Positions 1 to 5,388 of a DNA stretch of 5,696 nucleotides are shown here, in pieces (the first letter of the stretch is position 1; each line of letters starts with the position of its first letter). The position numbers and the translations under genes were made by a program. The stretch is from assembly GCA_003157715.1 (NCBI GenBank), contig PMKK01000210.1:3577-9272 (forward strand). The letters are read 5' to 3'. Origin of the DNA: Actinomycetota bacterium. GTDB lineage: Bacteria; Actinomycetota; Thermoleophilia; UBA2241. Below the pieces are notes generated by a model. That model was not told the origin of the DNA. It did no database searches and was given only the letters and a program-made list of their open reading frames with translations.

Positions 1-46
1 GCCGGTGCGCTCGTGCAGGCGGGGCCGGTGCGCTCGTGCAGGCGGG
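1..46. repeat. Two exact tandem copies of a 23-bp unit at the window edge
   Basis: Bases 1-23 and 24-46 are identical. The unit begins GCCGGTGCGC and ends GCAGGCGGG, and the next bases (47-50) start a third copy that diverges after GCCG. More copies may lie to the left, outside the window. The unit length is not a multiple of three, so each extra copy would shift a reading frame. This argues for an intergenic minisatellite-like repeat or the frame-tolerant tail of an outside gene rather than a protein repeat. No function can be assigned. Confidence 0.85.
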
Positions 47-138
47 GCCGGCGCCCGCGCGGCGCGGCCCCGCGCGACGGCTCGGCGAGAGGTCCCCGGA
101 CGTGCCCTGCTATCGAAGCGATACTTACACGATGAGGG

Positions 139-167
139 TTGCCGAATCGAGCGTCGGCTGACAGAAT
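139..167 (+). promoter_or_regulatory. Weak candidate promoter for the permease gene
   Basis: TTGCCG (139-144) and CAGAAT (162-167) are separated by 17 bases, a proper sigma-70-type spacing, but match the consensus hexamers at only 3 and 4 of 6 positions. A competing pair, TTGCGC (191-196) and TCTAAA (212-217), has only a 15-base spacer. Either would place the inverted repeats at 187-252 in or around the leader. I cannot choose between them, and neither is strong. Confidence 0.2.
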
Positions 168-186
168 CGGCCAAACTCCGGGGAAG

Positions 187-233
187 GCCCTTGCGCACCG
201 ACCGTGAATGGTCTAAATGCAGTATGCAAGGGC
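187..233 (+). promoter_or_regulatory. Nested inverted repeat in the permease leader
   Basis: GCCCTTGC (187-194) is the exact reverse complement of GCAAGGGC (226-233). The arms enclose a smaller hairpin, GACC (200-203), loop GTGAAT, GGTC (210-213). As RNA this would form an 8-bp closing stem with an internal stem-loop and a single-stranded TAAATGCAGTAT stretch. It lies 74 bases upstream of the permease start codon. It could be a leader regulatory structure, and as DNA the arms could be protein-binding half-sites. I do not recognise it as a known riboswitch class. Confidence 0.4.
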
Positions 234-235
234 GA

Positions 236-252
236 CTGTGCGCGGCGCACAG
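236..252 (+). promoter_or_regulatory. 17-bp perfect dyad, candidate operator or hairpin
   Basis: CTGTGCGCGGCGCACAG is an exact inverted repeat with 8-bp arms around one central base, immediately after the nested repeat at 187-233 and 54 bases before the permease start. The compact symmetric form is typical of the binding site of a dimeric regulator. As RNA it could fold into a 7-bp stem with a three-base loop. No T-run follows, so it is not an intrinsic terminator. Confidence 0.4.
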
Positions 253-294
253 CGGCACAAGGGGAGCGTCGCAAGGTCCGCGAAACAAGGCAAC

Positions 295-300
295 GGGAGG
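295..300 (+). promoter_or_regulatory. Ribosome binding site of the permease gene
   Basis: GGGAGG lies 6 bases upstream of the ATG at 307. It decides the start: an in-frame ATG at 217 has no comparable site and falls inside the leader inverted repeat, and the ATG at 303 is in another frame. Confidence 0.8.
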
Positions 301-306
301 TCATGC

Positions 307-1869
307 ATGGCTGAAGTCGCACTCAAACACGAAAAGGCGAAGCTTGTTAAGACGCTCAAGCGCTGGGACCTCGTGTTCTTCAGCGTCTGCGCCATCATCG
401 GGCTCGACGCCGTCGCCGGTCTCGCCAAGTGGGGGCTCGGTCAGGGCATCACCTGGTTCATCATTTTCGTCTTTCTGTTCCTGCTGCCGTACGGCCTGGT
501 GACCGCCGAGCTCGGCGCGGCCTTCCCGGCTGAGGGCGGGATCTACACCTGGGCGCGCATGGCCTACGGCAAGCTGCCGGGCGAGCTCACGGCTATCCTC
601 TACTGGATATCCAACGCGATCTGGATCGGCGGCTCACTCGCCGGCGTCACGATCGCCTCGATCAACTCCTTCTTCCTGGAGCCCAACAATCATGCCGACA
701 TCGGCTGGGTGGGCTCGATCATCATCGGTCTCATCTTCGTGTGGGTGTGCATCGCCATCGCCGTCGTGTCGCTCAAGCGCGGCAAGTGGGCCGCCAACAT
801 CGGCGCCTGGGTCAAGGCCATCGCGGTCATCTCGTTCGCCATCCTCGTGGTAGCCAACCTCATCAAGAACGGCGTGCCCAGCGGCGTCGCCAGCGGCCAC
901 TCCTACGTCCCGTCGATCACCGGCTTCCTGGCCGTGGTCGGCTCGATCATCTTCCTGTTCGTCGGCTTCGAGCTCGAATCGGGCGCCAGCGAAGAGATGA
1001 CCAACCCGCAGCACGACGTGCCGGTCGGCATCCTGCGCTCCGGCATCATCACCAGCATCCTCTACATCATCGTGCTGCTGGGCATCCTGCTCACCCTGCC
1101 GGTCAAGGAACTGACCACCTCGAGCGGTCTGACCGGCGCGTTCTCGCTGGTCAACAAGACCGTGATCGGCACCGGCGGCGGAGCCAAGTTCATCGGCTAC
1201 CTGTTCGGTATCGTCATTATCCTGACGCTGATCGGCTCGGGCTCGGTCTGGATCCTCGGCTCCTGCCGCGTGCAGGCCGTGGCGGCCCTCGACGGCGCCG
1301 CGCCGCGCTGGCTGGGCAAGTTCGGCAGCCAGGGTACGCCGACCTCGATGGCGTGGCTGTCGGGCATCGTCGGCTCGGCCTTCGTGATCATCGTGTTCTA
1401 CATCTCGCACCTCGCATCGGCCTCGGATGCCAGCGGCGGCGCCAAGACCCTTGACAACGCGATGGCCGTCTTCCTGGGCATCGCCCTGTCGACCGCCGTG
1501 CTAGCCTACTTCTTCACCATCCCGGCGACCGCCACGCTGCGCCGCAAGTTCCCCGACGTCCATCGGCCGTTCATCGTGCCGGGCGGCAAGGGCGGCCTGT
1601 GGCTCTGCGTCGTCCTCAGCGAGATCGGCATCATCCTCACCGGCTTCACGCTGCTGTGGCCAGGACTCATCGACGGGATCCTCGGCAAGCACTACGACAT
1701 CATGAGCAGCTGGGGCGTCTCCCGGGTGTTCTTCGAGCTCACGACGTTCGGCTCGTTCATCGCGATCATCGTGCTCGGCTTCATCTTCTGGGCGGTAGGC
1801 CAGGCCCAGACGAAGGGCACGCAAGCGACCAAGGACGAGCTCATCGAAGGCGTCGTCGAAAAGGCGTAA
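307..1869 (+). CDS. APC-superfamily amino acid permease
   Basis: This 520-residue integral membrane protein most likely imports or exchanges an amino acid or polyamine across the cytoplasmic membrane, driven by proton or substrate gradients. Size and hydrophobic pattern fit the 12-helix amino acid-polyamine-organocation fold, with helices near residues 21-40, 48-70, 93-120, 134-155, 163-186, 204-225, 246-266, 293-318, 349-368, 385-406, 430-451 and 478-499. Family signatures are visible. Helix 1 carries an IIG turn (30-32). FPAEGGIYTW (73-82) follows helix 2. GFELESGASEEMTNP (220-234) with a following P-x-GI is the usual helix 6 end and loop. LRRKFPDVHRPFIVPGG (411-427) is the typical loop before helix 11. 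The N-terminus (KHEKAKLVKTLKR) is basic and cytoplasmic, and the C-terminal tail is short and charged. The start at 307 is fixed by GGGAGG. The gene stands alone, with its own terminator. The substrate cannot be read from sequence; the GadC-like glutamate/GABA exchanger branch is one possibility, and no decarboxylase or catabolic partner is nearby. Confidence 0.93.
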   Translation: MAEVALKHEKAKLVKTLKRWDLVFFSVCAIIGLDAVAGLAKWGLGQGITWFIIFVFLFLLPYGLVTAELGAAFPAEGGIYTWARMAYGKLPGELTAILYWISNAIWIGGSLAGVTIASINSFFLEPNNHADIGWVGSIIIGLIFVWVCIAIAVVSLKRGKWAANIGAWVKAIAVISFAILVVANLIKNGVPSGVASGHSYVPSITGFLAVVGSIIFLFVGFELESGASEEMTNPQHDVPVGILRSGIITSILYIIVLLGILLTLPVKELTTSSGLTGAFSLVNKTVIGTGGGAKFIGYLFGIVIILTLIGSGSVWILGSCRVQAVAALDGAAPRWLGKFGSQGTPTSMAWLSGIVGSAFVIIVFYISHLASASDASGGAKTLDNAMAVFLGIALSTAVLAYFFTIPATATLRRKFPDVHRPFIVPGGKGGLWLCVVLSEIGIILTGFTLLWPGLIDGILGKHYDIMSSWGVSRVFFELTTFGSFIAIIVLGFIFWAVGQAQTKGTQATKDELIEGVVEKA

Positions 1870-1923
1870 CTCCTTCGCCCACGCGGACCCCGGGCGCGAC
1901 GAACGCGGCAGGGGATCAGCGAC

Positions 1924-1965
1924 GAGCGGGGAGGCGGACCACACGGTCCGCCTCCCCGCTCTTTT
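1924..1965 (+). terminator. Strong intrinsic terminator of the permease gene
   Basis: Bases 1924-1940 and 1945-1961 form a perfect 17-bp GC-rich stem around the four-base loop ACAC, followed by TTTT (1962-1965). It begins 55 bases after the permease stop. On the opposite strand no T-run follows the stem, so it is oriented for the plus strand, although a stem this long may also slow polymerase arriving from the convergent minus-strand gene at 2080. Confidence 0.92.
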
Positions 1966-2045
1966 CGTGCGGCGCGCGACCCCGCCGCCGGGGACGCAGC
2001 GGCGGCACGGTACTCGAAGGGCCGAGCCGCGGTGCCCGAAGTGCC

Positions 2046-2079
2046 GGGCCGCGGCGGCCCGCGGACGGGCCGCCGGCCC
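2046..2079 (-). repeat. Two GC-rich hairpins just past the 2080-2814 gene
   Basis: GGGCCG-C-CGGCCC (2067-2079) abuts the stop codon of the minus-strand gene, and GGGCCG-CGG-CGGCCC (2046-2060) follows seven bases later, so the same six-base arms occur twice. Together they could form alternative stems. There is no T-run on the minus strand after them. They may act as a non-canonical terminator or as 3'-end protection for the mRNA, or may simply reflect the extreme G/C content here. Confidence 0.3.
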
Positions 2080-2814
2080 TCAGGCCGCCCTGCGCCGCGA
2101 CGCGTCGTCGGCCAGCGATGCCACCTGTGCCGAATCGAAGATCTCCCGCACGCCGGTGATCGGCTCGCCGAAGTCGATCGTTGGCGGGAAGAACTGGGCG
2201 AGCCGCGTCTTGAAGCTCACGTCGAAGGGCTCGGTCGATGCCGCGAACCGACGGTTGCCTTCGTAGGGATCGCGGCCTTCCACGTAGACCGCGGCCAGCG
2301 GACCCAGGGGAGTCCGCAGCAGGGTGGCGACTTCGCCGTTCTGGCCGAGCGCCCGTCGCGACGCGGCAAACTCGCGCGACGCATAGGCCTGGGGAAGGTA
2401 GGCCAGCGCCGCATCGAGGGTCTCGGGCAGCAGCGGCGCGCAGAAGGCCATGCCCTGGCCTCGATGGACGACGTTCTGGTCGAACCATCCGGCGACGGTC
2501 TCCGGCGGGGCGGACTGAGGCCGGCTCAGATCGATGCCGTGGATCTCCTTGACCGTCTTCACGAAGAAGCGGTCGATGTCGAGACCGGACTGCGCCATCC
2601 GCGACACGGTAGCGAAGTCGGCGATCGCCTCGATGTAGGCGACGACGAAGGAGCCGATAGGGGTCTCCTGCAGGTAGGCTCGCTCGAGGGTGATGCCGGC
2701 CCGCCGGCGCGACTGCTCGTACTCGCGTGGACGGGCGCGAAACTCGTCGGCGATGAGCGTGGCGTCGGCGGACTTTCCCGGCAGGACCGGAAAGGAAAGG
2801 ACTGTGCGAGACAT
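2080..2814 (-). CDS. Unrecognised protein of two duplicated alpha/beta domains
   Basis: The 244-residue protein has no signal peptide or membrane helix, so it is probably cytoplasmic. It is an internal duplication. Residues 6-97 and 122-215 align end to end: SFPVLPG against AFCAPLLP, RRRAGITLERAYLQETPIG (36-54) against SRRALGQNGEVATLLRTPLG (152-171), then VVAYIEA (57-63) against AAVYVEG (174-180), a helix, and FFVKTVKEIHGIDL (83-96) against SFKTRLAQFFPPTIDF (200-215). The strand-helix-strand order and size suggest ferredoxin-like, dimeric alpha/beta barrel (ABM/Dabb-type or DUF6176-like) domains, but this is fold inference and no catalytic residues stand out. The linker carries the single cysteine region (FCAP, 124-127). 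The ATG at 2814 is chosen because a perfect AAGGAGG precedes it. The frame stays open upstream to 2946, but that extension is Arg-rich and covers two hairpins. The gene converges on the permease gene and lies 196 bases downstream of the GalT-like gene. No function is assigned. Confidence 0.85.
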   Translation of the reverse strand: MSRTVLSFPVLPGKSADATLIADEFRARPREYEQSRRRAGITLERAYLQETPIGSFVVAYIEAIADFATVSRMAQSGLDIDRFFVKTVKEIHGIDLSRPQSAPPETVAGWFDQNVVHRGQGMAFCAPLLPETLDAALAYLPQAYASREFAASRRALGQNGEVATLLRTPLGPLAAVYVEGRDPYEGNRRFAASTEPFDVSFKTRLAQFFPPTIDFGEPITGVREIFDSAQVASLADDASRRRAA

Positions 2815-2819
2815 GAGTG

Positions 2820-2826
2820 CCTCCTT
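2820..2826 (-). promoter_or_regulatory. Perfect Shine-Dalgarno site for the 2080-2814 gene
   Basis: The minus strand reads AAGGAGG here, five bases before the ATG at 2814. It is the strongest ribosome binding site in the window and rules out the longer upstream start at 2946. Confidence 0.85.
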
Positions 2827-2842
2827 GACGGAAGTCGTACGC

Positions 2843-2862
2843 GGTCGCCCGTCGCGGCGACC
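2843..2862 (-). repeat. Inverted repeat in the leader of the 2080-2814 gene
   Basis: GGTCGCC (2843-2849) and GGCGACC (2856-2862) are exact reverse complements around a six-base spacer. The repeat lies 16 bases upstream of the Shine-Dalgarno site, in the untranslated leader. It could be an RNA hairpin or an operator. No convincing promoter hexamers could be placed around it. Confidence 0.35.
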
Positions 2863-2881
2863 AGAATCGGTCGCAGGCTGC

Positions 2882-2911
2882 CGAAGGCGCCTGTCGAAGG
2901 TGGCGCCTTCG
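2882..2911 (-). terminator. Hairpin between the GalT-like and duplicated-domain genes
   Basis: CGAAGGCGCC (2882-2891) and GGCGCCTTCG (2902-2911) are perfect 10-bp arms around a ten-base loop, about 100 bases past the stop codon of the GalT-like gene. No T-run follows on the minus strand, so this would be a tail-less terminator or attenuator rather than a classic one. The loop region also takes part in a direct repeat: GCCTGTCGAAGG (2889-2900) recurs as GCCTGTCGAGGG at 2917-2928, 28 bases away with one mismatch. A regulator-binding role is an alternative reading. Confidence 0.4.
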
Positions 2912-3010
2912 CGGGTGCCTGTCGAGGGCCGGCGCAACGGACCCATGCCTGGAGTTCTGCCCGCCCCGGGAGCGGCTAGTCCTCGCGCCGTTGGCCGCGG
3001 TCGCGCCCGG

Positions 3011-4069
3011 TCAGTCGGCCCCGAACTCGGCGCGCAGCGTCTCGGCGAGCCGCTCGGGAGGACTGAAGATCAGCTCGCCGCCGAGCTGCTTCTGCAGAAA
3101 GTAATCGTCGGTGCGGTAGTCGACCTTAAAGGCCGAGCGGGCGATGACGCGCAGCACGACGGCGTGCGTTCCGGCGTCGCCGCCGAGCGGCCCGCCTCCG
3201 AGCGTGAAGTTGAAGGCCGACAGGCCCTCGCTCTCATACCAGGCCAGCACCTTCGACAGGCCGCGCGAGAGCTCCGCGACCTGCGCGTCGTCGATCGCGG
3301 TCAGCCGCGCCCGGCCGGACAGAACGGCGATGACCTCGCGACCACCGGCCGGCGCGTAGGGCGCCAGCCAGGTGCAGCCGTCGCGACCGGCGATGAAGCG
3401 CTCGCCGCGCGCGGCCTCCTCGTCGACCAGCGTCTGCCAGAACGACACGCCCTCGCGTTCGCGGAAGGCGGCGGCGCATTCCCACTGGGTGCGCAGCAGC
3501 CACGGCGCCGCGGCCCCCCCGAACATCTGGAAGTGAGGATGCACGAGACTCGCTCCGGCGGGCAGCATGTGGTTGCAGCACAACTCGAGATGCTCGAGAT
3601 CGCTGTAGGCCGCCTCGGCGTGGCGGGCAAACTCGAGGGCCGCGCCAAGCCCTTCGGTGAGCAGTTCGGGATCGAACTCCGACGGCCGCAGAAAGTGCTT
3701 CTCGGGATAGGTCACCACGGCATGCAGGCCGGCCAGGGGAAAGAGATTCGGGAACACGAGCGCGCGGCCGCGGCGCAGGCGTCCGCCGGGCAGCACGTGC
3801 TCCGGGTAGCGCGGCGTGGCCTCGAGCACCTTCTCAGGGCAGAAGAAGCACGCCTCGCGAGAGCTCGCGGCCAGCTCGTCGGCGTACCGCCAGTCGGTCG
3901 TGCCGTAGAACATCTCCTCTTTGGTGGCAAGCTCCGAAGAAGCCACGGCGGTCATGCCGGTGAGCGGGTCGCGGCGCACCTCGATGGTCTGTTCGGCAAG
4001 CTCCATGCCGGCCAGAGGGCTGAAGAAGGAGACCTTCTCGACGCTGTGCTCGAACTCGATGCGTGCCAT
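3011..4069 (-). CDS. GalT-like HIT-superfamily nucleotidylyltransferase
   Basis: The 352-residue cytoplasmic protein has the length and order of hexose-1-phosphate uridylyltransferases (E. coli GalT has 348), which move a nucleoside monophosphate between a nucleotide sugar and a sugar phosphate through a uridylyl-histidine intermediate. Visible residues include CFFC (Cys74, Cys77), His125 in YPEKH and His177, matching the four zinc ligands of E. coli GalT. HPHFQ (177-181) supplies the nucleophile His179 and the following Gln181. Asn166 sits 11 residues before the first HPH histidine, as Asn153 does in E. coli. The C-terminal half (about 234-350) is the second HIT-like domain and ends in a Leloir-like ERLAETLRAEF. 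It has HAVVLRV (302-308) where E. coli has an HAH iron site, so that site is probably absent. The substrate is unproven: galactose-1-phosphate is the default, but ADP-glucose phosphorylase-type relatives share the fold, and no galK or galE is nearby. The start at 4069 is supported by GAGGGGG four bases upstream; the longer frame to 4318 runs into the next gene. Confidence 0.88.
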   Translation of the reverse strand: MARIEFEHSVEKVSFFSPLAGMELAEQTIEVRRDPLTGMTAVASSELATKEEMFYGTTDWRYADELAASSREACFFCPEKVLEATPRYPEHVLPGGRLRRGRALVFPNLFPLAGLHAVVTYPEKHFLRPSEFDPELLTEGLGAALEFARHAEAAYSDLEHLELCCNHMLPAGASLVHPHFQMFGGAAAPWLLRTQWECAAAFREREGVSFWQTLVDEEAARGERFIAGRDGCTWLAPYAPAGGREVIAVLSGRARLTAIDDAQVAELSRGLSKVLAWYESEGLSAFNFTLGGGPLGGDAGTHAVVLRVIARSAFKVDYRTDDYFLQKQLGGELIFSPPERLAETLRAEFGAD

Positions 4070-4073
4070 GCCG

Positions 4074-4080
4074 CCCCCTC
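4074..4080 (-). promoter_or_regulatory. Ribosome binding site of the GalT-like gene
   Basis: The minus strand reads GAGGGGG four bases before the ATG at 4069. It is a good purine-rich site and supports this start over the upstream in-frame ATG at 4318. Confidence 0.6.
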
Positions 4081-4102
4081 GCCGGTCGTGCTTTCGCCGC
4101 CG

Positions 4103-4131
4103 ATGATACGAGGGCCGGGTCGCGGCGGCAA
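4103..4131 (-). promoter_or_regulatory. Sigma-70-type promoter of the GalT-like gene
   Basis: On the minus strand, TTGCCG (4131-4126) and TATCAT (4108-4103) are separated by exactly 17 bases and match the consensus hexamers at 4 and 5 of 6 positions. The predicted transcript start near 4096 gives a leader of about 27 bases that still includes the ribosome binding site. The promoter lies wholly in the 92-base gap after the exported-protein gene, so the GalT-like gene can be expressed independently of it. Confidence 0.6.
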
Positions 4132-4161
4132 CGATGGCCCGCGTGGAACACCTCCGCGTCG

Positions 4162-5325
4162 CTACACCCTTGGGAACCGGGCCGCGGTCACGTCGACCGT
4201 ACCGCCCTTGGGTCCCCACACGTAGGCGTCGGAGACCTTGATCGTCCAGCCCGTGTACTGCGTGTGCCGCGTCGTGTAGATCGTCCAGGCGCTCCAGTCG
4301 GTGTACGACGTCGTCCACGACGAGGTTGAGAACACGATCGGGTGCTTGAAACGTTGGCGATCGCCGGTCTCGAGGAAATCGCGGGTCGTGCGGTTCCAGT
4401 CGCTGCCCGAGGTGTAGTAGACATACAGAGTCCCGTTCCCGATGCCGGTCACCGTGGCCGACTTCTCAGCCCGAATGTAGAAGGCGACCGCCGGGTGACG
4501 ACCGCCGGCGGCATTCGAGGAGAGGACGGCAACGCAGTCCTGCTGCATCTTGTCCTGGAACGTCAGCCTGCCCTGGCCGCTCGACGAGCGGGCCAGGACG
4601 GCGCCGTTCGCCGGTCTGAACGGCTTGACGACGGCGATCGAGGACCGCGGTGAATCGCCCAGCTTGAGAGTGTACGTGCCGGGCCTGGCGCGCTCGATCT
4701 GAAACATGAGGCATTTGCTGGCCCCGCCGGCGATGCTCACGGGCTTGGTCTGTGCCGCCCGGCCGTCGACGTCGAGGTCGCCGGGGAACACGCCGGTTGC
4801 CTCGCCCCGGTTGGTCACCTCGGCGATCACGACGATCGGCGTGCGCACCTTGGCGATGTCGGGCGCGAGCTGCAGACGGCCGACCTGAAAGTCGGCCGGT
4901 CGCAGGGCGGTGAAAGCCAGCGTTCGTCCGGCCACGGTGAGAGTGTGCCGGCCGGGTGCGAGCGTGCCCGGCAGCGGAAGCTCTACCGTCCTGGAGCCGC
5001 GCCCGGCGACGGCCACGCTCACACTCCCCCCGGAGACGCCGTCGACCACGATGGCGGCACGAAACGTGCCCGACAGCAGCCCGCCGTTTCTGATCTGAGC
5101 CGTGAGGGTCGAACCCGGAGCCGCGACGATCTGGTGTCGGGTGCGCGACGCGATCGAGTAGTGCGCCGGCACGAGCAGCGCGGCGGCCGCGACGATGAGG
5201 GCGACGGCTGCGACAGTCGCCGGGATGATCGCCTTGCGGCGACGAACCCCCGGCAAGACCCCAACGGCGGCGACCGCCGCGGCGACCGCCGCGGCAAGGC
5301 AAGCGACGCCCAGGACCTCGCGCAT
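4162..5325 (-). CDS. Membrane-anchored exported protein with CARDB-like domains
   Basis: The protein has 387 residues from the ATG at 5325. Two Ala/Val-rich helices (about 3-26 and 32-53) flank a basic turn, RRRK (28-31), so both ends should face outside and the body (54-387) should be extracytoplasmic. Two successive Ig-like beta domains follow: about 63-145 and a clearer CARDB-like one at 147-234 (VVIAEVTNRGEATG near 165-178, closing with GTYTLKL at 216-222). The C-terminal module (about 250-387) has AFYIRAEKSATVTGIGNGTL (281-300) and YVYYTSGSDW (301-310), resembling a pattern I remember from other bacterial surface proteins (F/Y-x-R/P-A, then I-x-x-G-x-x, then G-x-D-W), followed by a W/Y/T-rich tail. 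The role is probably extracellular binding or adhesion, with no enzymatic motif seen. The start is uncertain: an ATG at 5349 adds eight residues, and an in-frame TAA lies directly upstream of it. GGAGG (5343-5339) is 13 bases from the 5325 ATG. Confidence 0.82.
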   Translation of the reverse strand: MREVLGVACLAAAVAAAVAAVGVLPGVRRRKAIIPATVAAVALIVAAAALLVPAHYSIASRTRHQIVAAPGSTLTAQIRNGGLLSGTFRAAIVVDGVSGGSVSVAVAGRGSRTVELPLPGTLAPGRHTLTVAGRTLAFTALRPADFQVGRLQLAPDIAKVRTPIVVIAEVTNRGEATGVFPGDLDVDGRAAQTKPVSIAGGASKCLMFQIERARPGTYTLKLGDSPRSSIAVVKPFRPANGAVLARSSSGQGRLTFQDKMQQDCVAVLSSNAAGGRHPAVAFYIRAEKSATVTGIGNGTLYVYYTSGSDWNRTTRDFLETGDRQRFKHPIVFSTSSWTTSYTDWSAWTIYTTRHTQYTGWTIKVSDAYVWGPKGGTVDVTAARFPRV

Positions 5326-5359
5326 GAACCCCCCGGTTCCTCCGACCATTTACGTAGCT

Positions 5360-5388
5360 AGTATAGCAAGCGCCCCGACGGCCTTCGA
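5360..5388 (-). promoter_or_regulatory. Extended -10 promoter of the exported-protein gene
   Basis: The minus strand reads TGCTATACT (5368-5360), an extended -10 element (TGn followed by TATACT, 5 of 6 to consensus). A weak -35, TCGAAG (5388-5383), lies 17 bases upstream. It sits in a short AT-rich island (about 5350-5369) that stands out in this GC-rich sequence. The expected transcript start near 5353 leaves only 2-4 bases before the ATG at 5349, or a leader of about 27 bases before the ATG at 5325. Confidence 0.6.

Larger units (their letters stand above)
47..306. other. Gene-free stretch upstream of the permease gene
   Basis: No reading frame here has both a plausible start and recognisable protein content. 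The open plus frames are Arg/Ala/Gly-rich products of the GC-rich sequence. One plus frame that is open from the left edge ends at a TGA at 159-161, so the tail of an outside gene cannot be excluded, but its translation has no recognisable feature. The first part (47-100) is almost pure G/C. From about 105 the sequence becomes less GC-rich and contains a small dyad, TATCG-AAG-CGATA, at 111-123. The last 120 bases hold the inverted repeats listed separately. Confidence 0.6.

Noticed and set aside
1..46. CRISPR-like array at the left edge
   Set aside because: The 23-bp copies are directly adjacent with no spacers between them, so this is a tandem repeat, not a CRISPR array.
217..306. In-frame upstream ATG that would extend the permease by 30 residues
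   Set aside because: The extension is Arg/Ala/Gln-rich and unlike permease N-termini, has no ribosome binding site, and overlaps the leader inverted repeats. GGGAGG before the ATG at 307 is far better.
634..1410. Long minus-strand open frame opposite the permease
   Set aside because: Its product is an Asp/Arg/Gly/Ala-rich string with no family resemblance, the expected antisense shadow of a GC-rich gene whose plus-strand product is a clear APC permease.
2815..2946. Upstream extension of the duplicated-domain gene to the ATG at 2946
   Set aside because: The added 44 residues are low-complexity and cover two inverted repeats. The perfect AAGGAGG site at 2826-2820 points to the ATG at 2814.
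2690..4225. 511-residue plus-strand open frame across two genes and two gaps
   Set aside because: It runs opposite the GalT-like gene and through intergenic hairpins, is Arg/Gly/Ala-rich without motifs, and competes with a minus-strand gene that has zinc and catalytic residues in the right places.
4070..4318. Upstream extension of the GalT-like gene to the ATG at 4318
   Set aside because: It would overlap the end of the exported-protein gene, run through the TTGCCG/TATCAT promoter, and add an Arg-rich segment with no counterpart in the family. The ATG at 4069 has its own ribosome binding site.
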